The notes under the pieces were generated by a model, which was not told where the DNA came from, did not search any database, and worked only from the letters and a program-made list of their open reading frames with translations. Positions 16,270 through 25,435 of a DNA stretch of 38,359 bases are shown here, piece by piece. Position 1 is the stretch's first letter. Each line of letters starts with the position of its first letter. The translations under genes were made by a program, and so were the position numbers. Origin of the DNA: Bacteroidales bacterium UBA5197 (GTDB taxonomy: Bacteria; Bacteroidota; Bacteroidia; Bacteroidales; Lentimicrobiaceae); the NCBI GenBank assembly GCA_002412885.1, contig DHVX01000044.1:1-38359 (forward strand), written 5' to 3'.

Positions 16270-18735
16270 CTATTTTTCAGATCTTCTGATACCCTTTTTT
16301 ATTTGCTGGTAATCCAGATGATAAAGCGCTTTAATGCTGAACATATTCAGTTGAGCAGCGCGGAACAATTCATCCAGATTATCACGGAAAAGTATATTGT
16401 ACTTATCATTATACTGCTGAATATTGTTTTTCCAAACCAGACTTAAAAGGCTACCGGGGGCGAATTCCCAACCAATATTCAGGTCGATACTGAAGAAATT
16501 ATAGTTGTAATGATGTGCATAGGGATACTCAATAAATGGGGTCAGATGCCCGTTATCGAGCAAGGTAAAGTAATTGCTGTACTCTGCAGTTTGCCAGAAA
16601 TGCCTCAATATTAATCCCACGGAAAGTGGCCTGCTTATCATGAAATTACCGGAAAAAGTGTTTTCCATGGTGAAAATATCGCGTTTTCCAAACCATATAT
16701 TATCCTGATTTTGTGATACATATCCCAGATCTCCCGGATTCAGGCCTATTCCGGTTTCATGCCTGATAATGAACCTTTTGCTGATTCTGAAAATGGGTTC
16801 CAATTCCATCCAGAGGGATTCTGTATTATCGTAATCTTTGGCGTATTCTACTTTTCCATCAAGGGCAAATTTCTTACGGTAGTCGCTTGAAAAGCCAATA
16901 TTTCCCGATGTGTAACCTGGTCTAAGGTAATATCTGCCGGCTCTCCGGGGTTCGTAAAAATCATGCCTTTCGTAGGGTGATGCAGTCAATCCCCACCATA
17001 CAGTCAGATAATTGTTGAAAGTTGTATTCCCTTTGTAAATAAAACTGGTGTTGATGTTCTTTTTGCTGTCGAGCGAAATAAGCTGATCAGTTGCCAGGCT
17101 TTGAGCAAAGTTTCTGAAAATCCCGAACGGTTCATAAATCCTGTAACTGAGGTAAATTCCCCTGTTTAGCTGATTCCGGGTACGGTTTATGCCTATATCG
17201 TTGATGTTAAAGTACTTGTCGAGCGCACTTTGGTATAGGCTAAACTGAAACTTACCTCTGCTTTTCATCACAAATAATCCATAGTTGTAGCCAGCTTCAG
17301 CTTCAGCTATCGGATTTTTCGAAAATTCGCCTCCGCTGTACCATTTCGAAATGGCAAGATTTGCCCCAAACTGGTAAGTTTTGCTCTTATCCCCAACTAC
17401 ACCGCCTCCACCGGTAACATTGGAATCATCCCAGCCCGACGGTCTTGAAACATTCGTATTAATCAGATAAACCGACGAATTGTTAGGCAAAGCCTGATCA
17501 ACCACAAGAATATTGTAGTTGGTTGTCGGATCAGTGAGTATATTGCGTTCAATTCCTGTGGTGCTGTCCTTGACTGTGGCCCAGGTGTTTCCGGTAATGG
17601 CATTAAAAAACCCGATTCCCAGTCCGCCGGAGGTTCTTCCCGAAAGCTTTGTCGCATTCAGCAACCTGGCCGTCAGTGGATTACTTGAAATCCACTCATT
17701 CTGATTCAACGAATCTTTTATAGAATAGTTCAATGCAGGCGTGCGACCAATTCTTCTGGAATAGAATAGATTTCCTTTTTGAAAAAGATCAGTTCCTTCA
17801 TTGAAAAAGCTTCGGTTTTCATCGTAAATAAGTTCCAGCGCAGAAAGATTATTCTGAATTTTATCTGATTTAACCTGACTGAAATCGGGCAACAGAATCA
17901 TATCCATGGTAAAACTCTCATTGATCCCGTATTTGATGTCCATTCCTCCGTTGAATGATGAAGTCCAGGGATCATTTTTAAATGCCTGATCACTATTGTG
18001 CTGCAGACTGTAAGAAACATAAGGTGTTAATGATAGCCTGACCGGAGGTTTTATATCGCGAAGATCAGTAATCTGCCCCCAATATACCAATGAGTTTCCG
18101 GCACCTTTCTCTTCAAGCGCCCAGTGGCTTTCTTCGCGATAACGCCTCACTTTTCGAATCGCCTGAAATCCCCAGCTCTGAACTTCTTTTTTTGGAAATC
18201 GCAGTGCAGAGTATGGTATTTTCAGTTCTGCTGTCCATCCGTTTTTATTTATCTTAACCGCACTATACCAAACCGCATTGTAGGTTAAGTCCAGCATCCG
18301 CCAGTCAACCTGAATTCCTGATGCTGAGACATAAAAATAGTAAGCATCCTGCTGACTATTGTAGGTATCAAATCCAACCCCGAAATAGTCTGCATTCAGA
18401 TTAAAGTTATCCCTTACACCCATCTGAGTTGCAATGCTGTCAGGGTAGGGGTCGTACATAACAGCGGCAATGTATATGGCTTCGTCATCATATTTTATAA
18501 AAACTTCAGTTTCAAAAGCCGGATTTGCATTTGAAACGGGTTCGTATTGCCTGAATTCACTTATGCGTGATGCTCCTTCCCATTCTTCGGGAGAAAATAT
18601 TCCATCAATTTTTGGGGACTGTTCTGTTCTGTTAGCAAGCAATGTTTTAGTCTGGCTTACCTGTGAAATTCCTTTTAGTGGAGCTGTAAACCCAATACAC
18701 AGAAACATAAAAAAGATAAAAACGCATCGTGTCAT
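16270..18735 (-). CDS. DUF5916 outer-membrane protein with a CBM9-like N-terminal domain
   Basis: 821 residues. A signal peptide (MTRCVFIFFMFLCIGF...) precedes a carbohydrate-binding family 9-like domain (about 38-230; PKIDGIFSPEEWEGA, FIKYDDEAIYIAAVMYD, WTAELKIPYSALRF). The remainder (about 240-821) is DUF5916, rich in alternating aromatic strands ending near a terminal barrel strand, and includes the ENRSFFNEGTDLF motif. This architecture is frequent in Bacteroidota and thought to be an outer-membrane barrel with a sugar- or ligand-binding cap. No specific substrate is known. Single gene, divergent from sucC. Confidence 0.88.
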   Translation of the reverse strand: MTRCVFIFFMFLCIGFTAPLKGISQVSQTKTLLANRTEQSPKIDGIFSPEEWEGASRISEFRQYEPVSNANPAFETEVFIKYDDEAIYIAAVMYDPYPDSIATQMGVRDNFNLNADYFGVGFDTYNSQQDAYYFYVSASGIQVDWRMLDLTYNAVWYSAVKINKNGWTAELKIPYSALRFPKKEVQSWGFQAIRKVRRYREESHWALEEKGAGNSLVYWGQITDLRDIKPPVRLSLTPYVSYSLQHNSDQAFKNDPWTSSFNGGMDIKYGINESFTMDMILLPDFSQVKSDKIQNNLSALELIYDENRSFFNEGTDLFQKGNLFYSRRIGRTPALNYSIKDSLNQNEWISSNPLTARLLNATKLSGRTSGGLGIGFFNAITGNTWATVKDSTTGIERNILTDPTTNYNILVVDQALPNNSSVYLINTNVSRPSGWDDSNVTGGGGVVGDKSKTYQFGANLAISKWYSGGEFSKNPIAEAEAGYNYGLFVMKSRGKFQFSLYQSALDKYFNINDIGINRTRNQLNRGIYLSYRIYEPFGIFRNFAQSLATDQLISLDSKKNINTSFIYKGNTTFNNYLTVWWGLTASPYERHDFYEPRRAGRYYLRPGYTSGNIGFSSDYRKKFALDGKVEYAKDYDNTESLWMELEPIFRISKRFIIRHETGIGLNPGDLGYVSQNQDNIWFGKRDIFTMENTFSGNFMISRPLSVGLILRHFWQTAEYSNYFTLLDNGHLTPFIEYPYAHHYNYNFFSIDLNIGWEFAPGSLLSLVWKNNIQQYNDKYNILFRDNLDELFRAAQLNMFSIKALYHLDYQQIKKGIRRSEK

Positions 18736-18963
18736 TCTAATTGTCTGTAAGTTTATTTATACTTTGATTTTAAGTAAAATTTTACTGAAATCATGATAAT
18801 GCCTTCAGGAATAAAAAAAACTTCTAAATTTGCTGAACTGACAGGCCGTTTTATTGTTTACAGCCTGTGAAACGGGGCAAATATACCGGATTTCTTTTAA
18901 TGCTGTATTTTTTTGTGACCTTTTCCTTTGATCATTAATACAATACTTTCTAACCACTTCTTT

Positions 18964-20157
18964 ATGAACCTTCATGAATTTCAGGCAAAACAAATTCTTC
19001 GCTCTTACGGAGTTCCTGTGCCTGTTGGCATTGTTGCCGAAACCCCCGAATTGGCTGTAAAAGCTGCCGAAGAAATACAACTGATTACAAATTCCGAACG
19101 TTGGGCCGTTAAAGCTCAGATTCACGCTGGCGGAAGAGGCAAGGGTGGTGGTGTAAAAATAGCAAAATCGCTTCACGATGTGTGGGAAATGTCATCACAG
19201 ATTATCGGTATGATGCTTATAACCCCTCAAACCAGTGCCGAAGGAAAGCTGGTAAGTAAAGTTCTGGTTGAGCAGAATATCTTTTATCCCGGCGAAACAG
19301 AGCCTCAGGAATTCTATATGAGTGTCCTTCTTAACCGGGCTACCGGGCGGGTAATGATCATTTATTCTACTGAGGGTGGAATGGATATTGAAGAGGTTGC
19401 CGAAAAAACGCCTCACCTTATTTTTAATGAAGAAATTGATCCAAAAGTCGGACTTCAGGATTTTCAGTCCCGCAAAATTGCCTATAACCTGAAACTGGAA
19501 GGTGTGGCACATAAAAATATGCTCAAATTCGTGAAGGGTTTGTACAATGCATACATGGGAAGCGATGCATCCATGCTCGAAATTAATCCTGTTTTTAAGA
19601 CTTCAGACAATCTGGTAATGGCTGCAGACTGTAAAATGAGGCTTGATGATAATGCATTGTATCGCCATCCTGATATTCTGGCAATGCGCGACCTTTCTGA
19701 AGAGGATCCAGCTGAAATTGAAGCCGGAGAACATCAGCTCAACTACGTAAAGCTTAGCGGAAATGTGGGTTGTATGGTAAATGGAGCTGGTTTGGCTATG
19801 GCTACCATGGATATTATTAAACTTTCAGGTGGCGAACCAGCCAATTTTCTTGATGTTGGTGGTACAGCCAATGCCGAACGCGTTGAAAAAGCCTTCCGCA
19901 TTATTATGAAAGATGAGAATGTCAAAGTTATTCTTGTTAATATTTTCGGAGGTATTGTCCGATGCGACCGTGTTGCCCAGGGTATTGTTGACGCTTACCG
20001 GAATATCGGAGATATAGATATTCCGATTATTGTCAGGCTGCAGGGTACCAACGCTGAAGAAGCCAAATTGCTGATTGAACAATCAGGACTGAAAGTGTAT
20101 TCAGCCGTTTTGCTGCAGGAAGCTGCTGAATTGGTAACACAGGTTCTTAATAACTAA
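18964..20157 (+). CDS. sucC: Succinyl-CoA ligase (ADP-forming) beta subunit
   Basis: 397 residues from the ATG at 18964 (MNLHEFQAKQILRSYGVPVP, the typical beginning of SucC); a longer frame from 18928 adds 12 unlikely residues. Near-standard length (E. coli 388). The ATP-grasp domain has AGGRGKGGGVK, the nucleotide/metal region includes LEINPVF, and the CoA-ligase part carries SGNVGCMVNGAGLAM, LDVGGTANAE and FGGIVRCD. It joins succinate and CoA using ATP, or runs the other way to make ATP from succinyl-CoA, which fits fermentative succinate or propionate metabolism. The alpha subunit SucD is not in the window. Confidence 0.95.
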   Translation: MNLHEFQAKQILRSYGVPVPVGIVAETPELAVKAAEEIQLITNSERWAVKAQIHAGGRGKGGGVKIAKSLHDVWEMSSQIIGMMLITPQTSAEGKLVSKVLVEQNIFYPGETEPQEFYMSVLLNRATGRVMIIYSTEGGMDIEEVAEKTPHLIFNEEIDPKVGLQDFQSRKIAYNLKLEGVAHKNMLKFVKGLYNAYMGSDASMLEINPVFKTSDNLVMAADCKMRLDDNALYRHPDILAMRDLSEEDPAEIEAGEHQLNYVKLSGNVGCMVNGAGLAMATMDIIKLSGGEPANFLDVGGTANAERVEKAFRIIMKDENVKVILVNIFGGIVRCDRVAQGIVDAYRNIGDIDIPIIVRLQGTNAEEAKLLIEQSGLKVYSAVLLQEAAELVTQVLNN

Positions 20158-20181
20158 ACAGATATCTCCATAATTCTTTGT

Positions 20182-20210
20182 AAAAAGCCACCTGAGAGGG
20201 TGGTTTTTTT
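20182..20210 (+). terminator. Terminator after sucC
   Basis: CCACC, loop TGAGAG, GGTGG, followed by seven T residues, about 25 bases after the stop codon. Confidence 0.85.
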
Positions 20211-20244
20211 ATTGGAGACCTGTTCAATAGAAAAAGTAATCAAC

Positions 20245-20275
20245 AAAAAGCCGGACCAACTGGCCCGGCTTTTTT
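20245..20275 (-). terminator. Terminator of the ten-gene hydrogenase operon
   Basis: AAAAAGCCGG/CCGGCTTTTT arms around ACCAACTGGC. The symmetric A and T flanks allow action on both strands; on the minus strand it directly follows hydC. Confidence 0.88.
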
Positions 20276-20297
20276 ACCAAAACACATTGAAAACAAA

Positions 20298-20777
20298 TTA
20301 TTTTGCGTATTCAGCTACAATATCTTTTACGCCTTCAGGTGAAACCCGGCCGTAAACCTTGTCGCCAACCAATACTACCGGTGCAAGTCCGCATGCTCCA
20401 ACGCATCGCAGACATGCTACGGAGAACTTTCCATCGGGAGTAGTTTCTCCAACATTCACATGCAGCAAGCGTTTGAATTCATCAATAACTTTTTCGGCTC
20501 CACGCACATAGCAGGCAGTTCCAAGGCAAATTGAAATTGGGAACTCTCCTTTAGGCAGCATGGTAAAAAATGAATAAAAAGTTACCACCCCGTAAACATG
20601 GGCTACTGAAATATTCAGTTCTTTAGCTATCACTTCCTGCACTTCTGCCGGAAGATAACCAAAGATGCCCTGCGCTTTATGCAGCACATTGATCAACTCT
20701 CCTTTTTCGTTGTTAAACGATTTGCAAACAGCTTTTAACTCGTCGAGTTTGTTTGCCGATAATTTTATAGTTGCCAT
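20298..20777 (-). CDS. hydC: Electron-bifurcating [FeFe] hydrogenase gamma subunit HydC (NuoE-like)
   Basis: 159 residues, a thioredoxin-like [2Fe-2S] protein of the NuoE family. The cluster cysteines are C84 and C89 (ICLGTAC) and C125 and C129 (CVGAC). The N-terminal helical part has the typical GYLPAEVQEVIAKEL and VYGVVTFYSFF stretches. HydC passes electrons between HydB flavin and the iron-sulfur chain in HydABC enzymes. It is the last gene of the operon, 73 bases after hydA. Confidence 0.94.
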   Translation of the reverse strand: MATIKLSANKLDELKAVCKSFNNEKGELINVLHKAQGIFGYLPAEVQEVIAKELNISVAHVYGVVTFYSFFTMLPKGEFPISICLGTACYVRGAEKVIDEFKRLLHVNVGETTPDGKFSVACLRCVGACGLAPVVLVGDKVYGRVSPEGVKDIVAEYAK

Positions 20778-20850
20778 GATCTGATTTCTTTTTTTTGTTT
20801 CTGAGGATTGTCAGAAACCCCGGATTGCCGGGATTCCTGATAATTTTTCC

Positions 20851-22620
20851 CTACTCTATTACAGTTTCGTTGCTTTTGTCGAAATAATGAGTGTGCAGCA
20901 GATGATGCGCTTTTTCACTCATCGGTTTGCCGAGAAACTCTTCATACAGTTTAACAATGTAGGGGTTTTCATGCGACTTTCTGATGGTTTTGCCGGCATC
21001 CTCAAGATAGATTGCTTTCTGGCGGGCCTTGATTATGGATGAATCTCCATGGTGCAAAGGCTGACCTCCGCCACCAATACAACCACCTGGGCAAGCCATA
21101 ATCTCAATGGCATGGAACTTCGATTTGCCGTCTTTTATATCCTGTAAAAGCTTGCGTGCGTTTCCAAGGCCGTGAGCAATTCCGATATTTATCGGCAATC
21201 CATCAAAATCAATCGTAGCCTGGCGAATATACTCCATACCTCTGAGTTCTTCAAAATCTACTTTCAGAAGTTTTTTTCCGGTTTGTACTTCGTAAGCAGT
21301 ACGAACAGCAGCTTCAATAACTCCACCGGTTGTGCCGAAAATAACGGCAGCTCCTGTGGATTCTCCCATCGGATGATCAAAATCTTCCTCAGGCAGTTCA
21401 TTAAAGTTAATGTTTGATTGTTTGATCAAGTGTGCAAGTTCGCGGGTCGAAATTGAAAAATCAACATCAGGATTTCCATTGGTTGAAAATTCGTCGCGCT
21501 GACATTCAAATTTCTTCGCCAGACAAGGCATAATAGAAACAACAACCATATCCTCGCGCTTTATTCCGATTTTTTCGGCAAAGTAGGTTTTGGCAATTGC
21601 ACCGAACATCTGCTGCGGGCTGCGGGCGGTTGAAGGAATATCCATCATTTCAGGGAACTGATGTTCGAAGAAGTTTACCCAGCCAGGGCAGCATGAAGTA
21701 AGAATCGGCAATGGAACATCCTTATCGCCGTTCAGGTGGCGGGTTAGTCTGTCGAGTAGCTCTGTGCCTTCTTCCATAATGGTAAGGTCGGCAGCAAAGT
21801 CTGTATCAAATACAAAATTAAATCCAAGTCTTCGTAAAGCTGCAGCAAGTTTTCCGGTGACGATTGTTCCTGCTTCCAGGCCAAATTCCTCGCCTAAAGC
21901 TACACGAACGGCAGGAGCAGTTTGAACAACAACTGTTTTGGAAGGATCAGCCAAAGCTCTTATAACGGCGTTGGTATGGTCTACTTCGGTGAGAGCACCG
22001 GTAGGGCAAACTGCTACGCATTGGCCGCAATAAGTACATTCACTGTGATCAAGGTTTCTTTCAAAAGCAGGAGCAACCACCGACATAAAGCCACGGTTTA
22101 CAGCCGAAAGCACGCCAACAGTCTGAACATCATTGCACATCATCTCGCAACGGCGGCACATGATACATTTGTCTATGTCGCGGATAATGGCAGGGGAGGT
22201 GTCTTCACGGTAAGTTGATTGCTCTCCTTCGTAATGAAGTTTACGGATACCAAATTCCTGAGCCATGGTTTGCAACTCGCAATTGCCATTCTTCGCACAA
22301 ATAAGGCAGTCGGTCGGGTGATCAGAGAGAATCAGTTCAAGAACGGTCTTGCGTGAGTTCAGTACCCTGATGTTGTGCGTGTTAACAACCATGCCTTCAG
22401 CGCAATCGGTAACACAGGCAGGTGCCAGATTACGGCGTCCTTCTACCTCAACAACACAAATACGGCATCCGGCAGGTTTATTTTCAATATTCAGGTCGTG
22501 AAGGTGAAGGTAACACAAAGTTGGGATGTGAATTCCAGCCCCCTTCGCAGCTTTCAGAATTGTGGTGCCTTTAGCAACCTCAATTACTTTGTTATCTATA
22601 GTTAATTTGATTGTTTCCAT
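20851..22620 (-). CDS. hydA: Bifurcating [FeFe] hydrogenase catalytic subunit HydA (copy 1)
   Basis: 589 residues from the ATG at 22620, 14 bases after hydB (the open frame extends 22 codons into hydB). Order: plant-type [2Fe-2S] (C36, C52, C55, C69), a His-ligated [4Fe-4S] (H101, C105, C108, C114), two [4Fe-4S] clusters (C152-C162 and C195-C205), then the H-cluster domain. All three active-site motifs are complete: TSCCPGW (C310 proton relay, C311 ligand), MPCLAKKFE (C366) and EIMACPGGCIGGGGQ (C510, C514). A small-subunit-like tail (SHENP...HTHY) ends it. It makes or uses H2 in the cytoplasm; with HydBC, both ferredoxin and NAD(P)H take part. It lacks the extra C-terminal [2Fe-2S] domain of Thermotoga HydA. 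Confidence 0.96.
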   Translation of the reverse strand: METIKLTIDNKVIEVAKGTTILKAAKGAGIHIPTLCYLHLHDLNIENKPAGCRICVVEVEGRRNLAPACVTDCAEGMVVNTHNIRVLNSRKTVLELILSDHPTDCLICAKNGNCELQTMAQEFGIRKLHYEGEQSTYREDTSPAIIRDIDKCIMCRRCEMMCNDVQTVGVLSAVNRGFMSVVAPAFERNLDHSECTYCGQCVAVCPTGALTEVDHTNAVIRALADPSKTVVVQTAPAVRVALGEEFGLEAGTIVTGKLAAALRRLGFNFVFDTDFAADLTIMEEGTELLDRLTRHLNGDKDVPLPILTSCCPGWVNFFEHQFPEMMDIPSTARSPQQMFGAIAKTYFAEKIGIKREDMVVVSIMPCLAKKFECQRDEFSTNGNPDVDFSISTRELAHLIKQSNINFNELPEEDFDHPMGESTGAAVIFGTTGGVIEAAVRTAYEVQTGKKLLKVDFEELRGMEYIRQATIDFDGLPINIGIAHGLGNARKLLQDIKDGKSKFHAIEIMACPGGCIGGGGQPLHHGDSSIIKARQKAIYLEDAGKTIRKSHENPYIVKLYEEFLGKPMSEKAHHLLHTHYFDKSNETVIE

Positions 22621-22634
22621 TTTTGTTCCGGGTA

Positions 22635-24428
22635 TTATTTGATAAACACAGCATTGAATTTGCACTTCTCGAGACATGCACCGCACTTGATACAGGTTGC
22701 CTGATCAATTATGTGCACTCCTTTGCGTTCGCCAGAAATTGCATTGACAGGGCAATTGCGCGCACAAGCTGTACATCCAACACAATTTTCAGGCTCAATT
22801 ATATATTGCAACAATGCTTTACATTGGCCGGAACGGCATTTTTTCTCATCAACGTGCTCAAGATATTCATCCCAGAAATTCTCGATAGTAGAAAGAACCG
22901 GGTTTGGTGAGGTTTGACCCAATCCACAAAGAGCCGTATCTTTTATCACATAACTTAGATTTCGGAGACTGTCAATGTCTTCGCGGGTTCCTTTGCCCTG
23001 TGTCAGTTTATCCAGGATTTCATAGAGGCGTTTGTTTCCGATGCGACATGGAGCACATTTCCCACATGATTCTTCCACTGTAAAGTCAAGGTAAAACTTG
23101 GCTATAGAAACCATGCAATCGTCTTCATCCATTACAATCATACCGCCCGATCCCATCATCGAACCAGCAGCAATCAGGTTGTCATAATCAATAGGTGAGT
23201 CCAGATGTTTTTCAGTTAAGCAACCTCCGGAAGGACCTCCGGTCTGAACCGCCTTAAACTTTTTGCCATCTTTGATTCCGCCGCCGATTTCGTAAATAAC
23301 TTCACGAAGTGTGGTTCCCATTGGAACTTCAATTAAACCAACATTGTTGATTTTTCCCGCAAGCGCAAATACTTTTGTGCCTTTTGAATTTTCGCTTCCA
23401 ATGCTGGCGAACCAATCTGCTCCTTTGTTGATGATAACCGGAACATTGGCAAAAGTTTCAACATTGTTCACATTGGTTGGTTTGCCGTAATATCCCGAAA
23501 CTGAAGGAAATGGTGGCTTAACAGTAGGTTCTCCCCTTAATCCTTCCATTGAGTGAATCAAAGCTGTTTCTTCGCCGCAAACAAATGCTCCGGCTCCATA
23601 ACGCAGCTCAAGATCAAATGAGAAGCCTGTGTCCAGAACGTTGTTGCCCAAAAGTCCGTATTCACGGGCCTGAGCTATTGCTGTCTTCAGTCGGTCAATG
23701 GCTAGCGGGTATTCTGCACGAATGTATACCAGTCCGATTGACGAACCGATGCAATATCCGCAAATGGCCATAGCTTCAATTACTGAGTGGGGATCTCCCT
23801 CCAGAATTGAACGATCCATAAATGCGCCCGGGTCACCTTCGTCGGCATTACAAACCACATATTTAACATCAGATACTGATTTGCTGGTAATTTCCCACTT
23901 TAATCCGGTAGAAAAACCTCCGCCTCCACGACCGCGAAGACCTGATTTTTTCATCTCATCAATTACCTGCTGAGGGGTCATTTCGGTCAGACATTTAGCC
24001 AAAGCTTCATATCCATCGCGTGAAATGTATTCATCAATATTTTCGGGATCAATAAAACCGCAGTTGCGTAGAGCAATTCTGAGTTGTTTTTTGTAAAATC
24101 CCATATGTTTGGAATCCGCGATATGTTCCTGATTTTCAGGATCAACATAAAGCAAACGATTTATTTTGCGACCTTTGATGAGGTGTTCATCAACAATTTC
24201 TCTGGCATCTGCCGGGGTTACCTGTGTGTAAAAGGTATTGTCAGGCATGATCTTAACAATAGGTCCTTTTTCGCAAAATCCGAAACAACCTGTTGCAATT
24301 ACCTGCACCTCACTATCGAGGCCTTTTTCAGTAACTATGGTTTTTAAATCTTCGAGCAGCTGGTCACTTTCCGAAGCATGGCAGCCTGTTCCGCCGCATA
24401 CCAGCACGTGCATTTTATATTTTGACAT
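22635..24428 (-). CDS. hydB: Bifurcating [FeFe] hydrogenase beta subunit HydB (long form)
   Basis: 597 residues with the full HydB layout. An N-terminal thioredoxin-like [2Fe-2S] domain (C11, C16, C48, C52) comes first. The NuoF-like core follows, with GLRGRGGGGFSTGLKW and NADEGDPGAFMDRS (FMN and NAD(P)H binding) and an SLBB part. Next is the NADH dehydrogenase [4Fe-4S] motif ESCGKCAPCR and a C-terminal two-cluster ferredoxin domain (CVGCTACARNCP, CIKCGACLEKCK). In this family HydB carries the flavin where electrons are exchanged between NAD(P)H and ferredoxin. A good ribosome site GGAGGA precedes its ATG, and it follows the small ferredoxin-like gene by 12 bases. Confidence 0.96.
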   Translation of the reverse strand: MSKYKMHVLVCGGTGCHASESDQLLEDLKTIVTEKGLDSEVQVIATGCFGFCEKGPIVKIMPDNTFYTQVTPADAREIVDEHLIKGRKINRLLYVDPENQEHIADSKHMGFYKKQLRIALRNCGFIDPENIDEYISRDGYEALAKCLTEMTPQQVIDEMKKSGLRGRGGGGFSTGLKWEITSKSVSDVKYVVCNADEGDPGAFMDRSILEGDPHSVIEAMAICGYCIGSSIGLVYIRAEYPLAIDRLKTAIAQAREYGLLGNNVLDTGFSFDLELRYGAGAFVCGEETALIHSMEGLRGEPTVKPPFPSVSGYYGKPTNVNNVETFANVPVIINKGADWFASIGSENSKGTKVFALAGKINNVGLIEVPMGTTLREVIYEIGGGIKDGKKFKAVQTGGPSGGCLTEKHLDSPIDYDNLIAAGSMMGSGGMIVMDEDDCMVSIAKFYLDFTVEESCGKCAPCRIGNKRLYEILDKLTQGKGTREDIDSLRNLSYVIKDTALCGLGQTSPNPVLSTIENFWDEYLEHVDEKKCRSGQCKALLQYIIEPENCVGCTACARNCPVNAISGERKGVHIIDQATCIKCGACLEKCKFNAVFIK

Positions 24429-24440
24429 TCCGTATCCTCC

Positions 24441-24839
24441 TTATTTCTTTTCGATGGTTTCGTAATTAACCGGAATGATGCCATCAACCAGTTCGCCGTT
24501 TTTTACATATTTTTCAATGATGTCGTCGGCTTTTTTTGTGTCAACATAACCGAATACAACCGGTGCTTGTCCCGGAAGTGTTACTTCGATGGTTGGCTCT
24601 GCAAAGCAATATCCCATGCAGCCGGTTTGGGTTACAACTGCCTGAATATTCCTTTTATCGAATTCCTCGATAAAGAATTCCATCACTTGTTTGGCTCCCG
24701 ATGCAATTCCACAGGTTGCCATGGCTACTCTAATCTGTACCAGGCTCTCAGGGTTATTGCTGTTTTCCCTGAGGCTCATCTTTCCCTGCAAGTCTTCTTT
24801 GATCTTGCGAAGGTCAGCCAGTGATTTAACTTGTCCCAT
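24441..24839 (-). CDS. Small (2Fe-2S) ferredoxin-like protein of the hydrogenase operon
   Basis: 132 residues, thioredoxin-like ferredoxin fold. VAMATCGIASGAKQVMEFF and VTQTGCMGYCFAEPTIEV match the short ferredoxin-like proteins often placed before hydB/nuoF genes. Only three cysteines are present in the protein (C43, C74, C78), so the fourth cluster ligand is not obvious; it may be non-cysteine or the protein may dimerise. It probably passes electrons to HydB or assists assembly. The gap to the upstream ATPase gene is 44 bases, the largest inside the first part of the operon. Confidence 0.85.
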   Translation of the reverse strand: MGQVKSLADLRKIKEDLQGKMSLRENSNNPESLVQIRVAMATCGIASGAKQVMEFFIEEFDKRNIQAVVTQTGCMGYCFAEPTIEVTLPGQAPVVFGYVDTKKADDIIEKYVKNGELVDGIIPVNYETIEKK

Positions 24840-24883
24840 GATTTTGTTAATTAATTTTTGTTTAGTGTTTGTGTGTTGTTTTA

Positions 24884-25435
24884 TTATCCTGAAATCTTAA
24901 TTTCTTTAAGATTTTCGTTGATCATTTCTTTCAGAAACCTCATTACCGATGCTTCTGATATTGACATTCCTTCAAGCATTTCATTTACCTCATCTGTGTC
25001 GAATCTGTATTCGCCGTCTGGTGTGGTATGTTCATACACAAATCTGATCTTCAGATTGGCTGCAGCAAGCAATACCATCGTTCCTGCAATGTCGCCAAGT
25101 GGCTGACGGTCAAAATGTGTCAAACCAAAGGTAGCAATAACTACTGTTCCGCTGCCCTCTTTCGATTCTAATTTCAAACTTCCTCCGGTAGAATCGGCAT
25201 GTTGTTTCAACAGCGGAAGTCCAAGTCCGACTTTTCTTGTGGTTCTGCTCGTTACAAACGGATCAGTTACCTTTTCAATCATTTCAGCCGGGATGCCTTT
25301 GCCATTGTCGGTTATTGTCAGCAGATAAGTATCATCTTTGGCCGATTCGTTTATTGAAACCTGAATCAGCGTAGCTCCGGCTGAGATCGAATTCTGGACA
25401 ATGTCCATAATATGCATTGCAAGATCCTTCATCAT
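24884..25435 (-). CDS. GHKL-type ATP-binding protein (HATPase) of the hydrogenase signalling block
   Basis: 183 residues. The first 110 form a Bergerat-fold ATPase: N-box HIMDIVQNSISAGA (H8, N15), G1 box DNGKGIP (D43, G45, G47) and G2 GLGLPLLKQHA. There is no histidine-kinase dimerisation/phospho-acceptor domain upstream, although H8 lies in the N-box region. The last 70 residues (from about 112) are unrecognised. Such proteins sit beside [FeFe] hydrogenase genes in fermentative bacteria. Its ATG overlaps the TGA of the PHP gene (ATGA at 25432-25435), indicating translational coupling. A kinase or anti-sigma-like role is inferred from fold and context. Confidence 0.85.
   Translation of the reverse strand: MMKDLAMHIMDIVQNSISAGATLIQVSINESAKDDTYLLTITDNGKGIPAEMIEKVTDPFVTSRTTRKVGLGLPLLKQHADSTGGSLKLESKEGSGTVVIATFGLTHFDRQPLGDIAGTMVLLAAANLKIRFVYEHTTPDGEYRFDTDEVNEMLEGMSISEASVMRFLKEMINENLKEIKISG

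Noticed and set aside
24845..24862. A possible third Rex site before the ferredoxin-like gene
   Set aside because: Only one half-site (TTGTTAA) is good; the other half (TTTTTGT) does not match, and it lies inside the operon.
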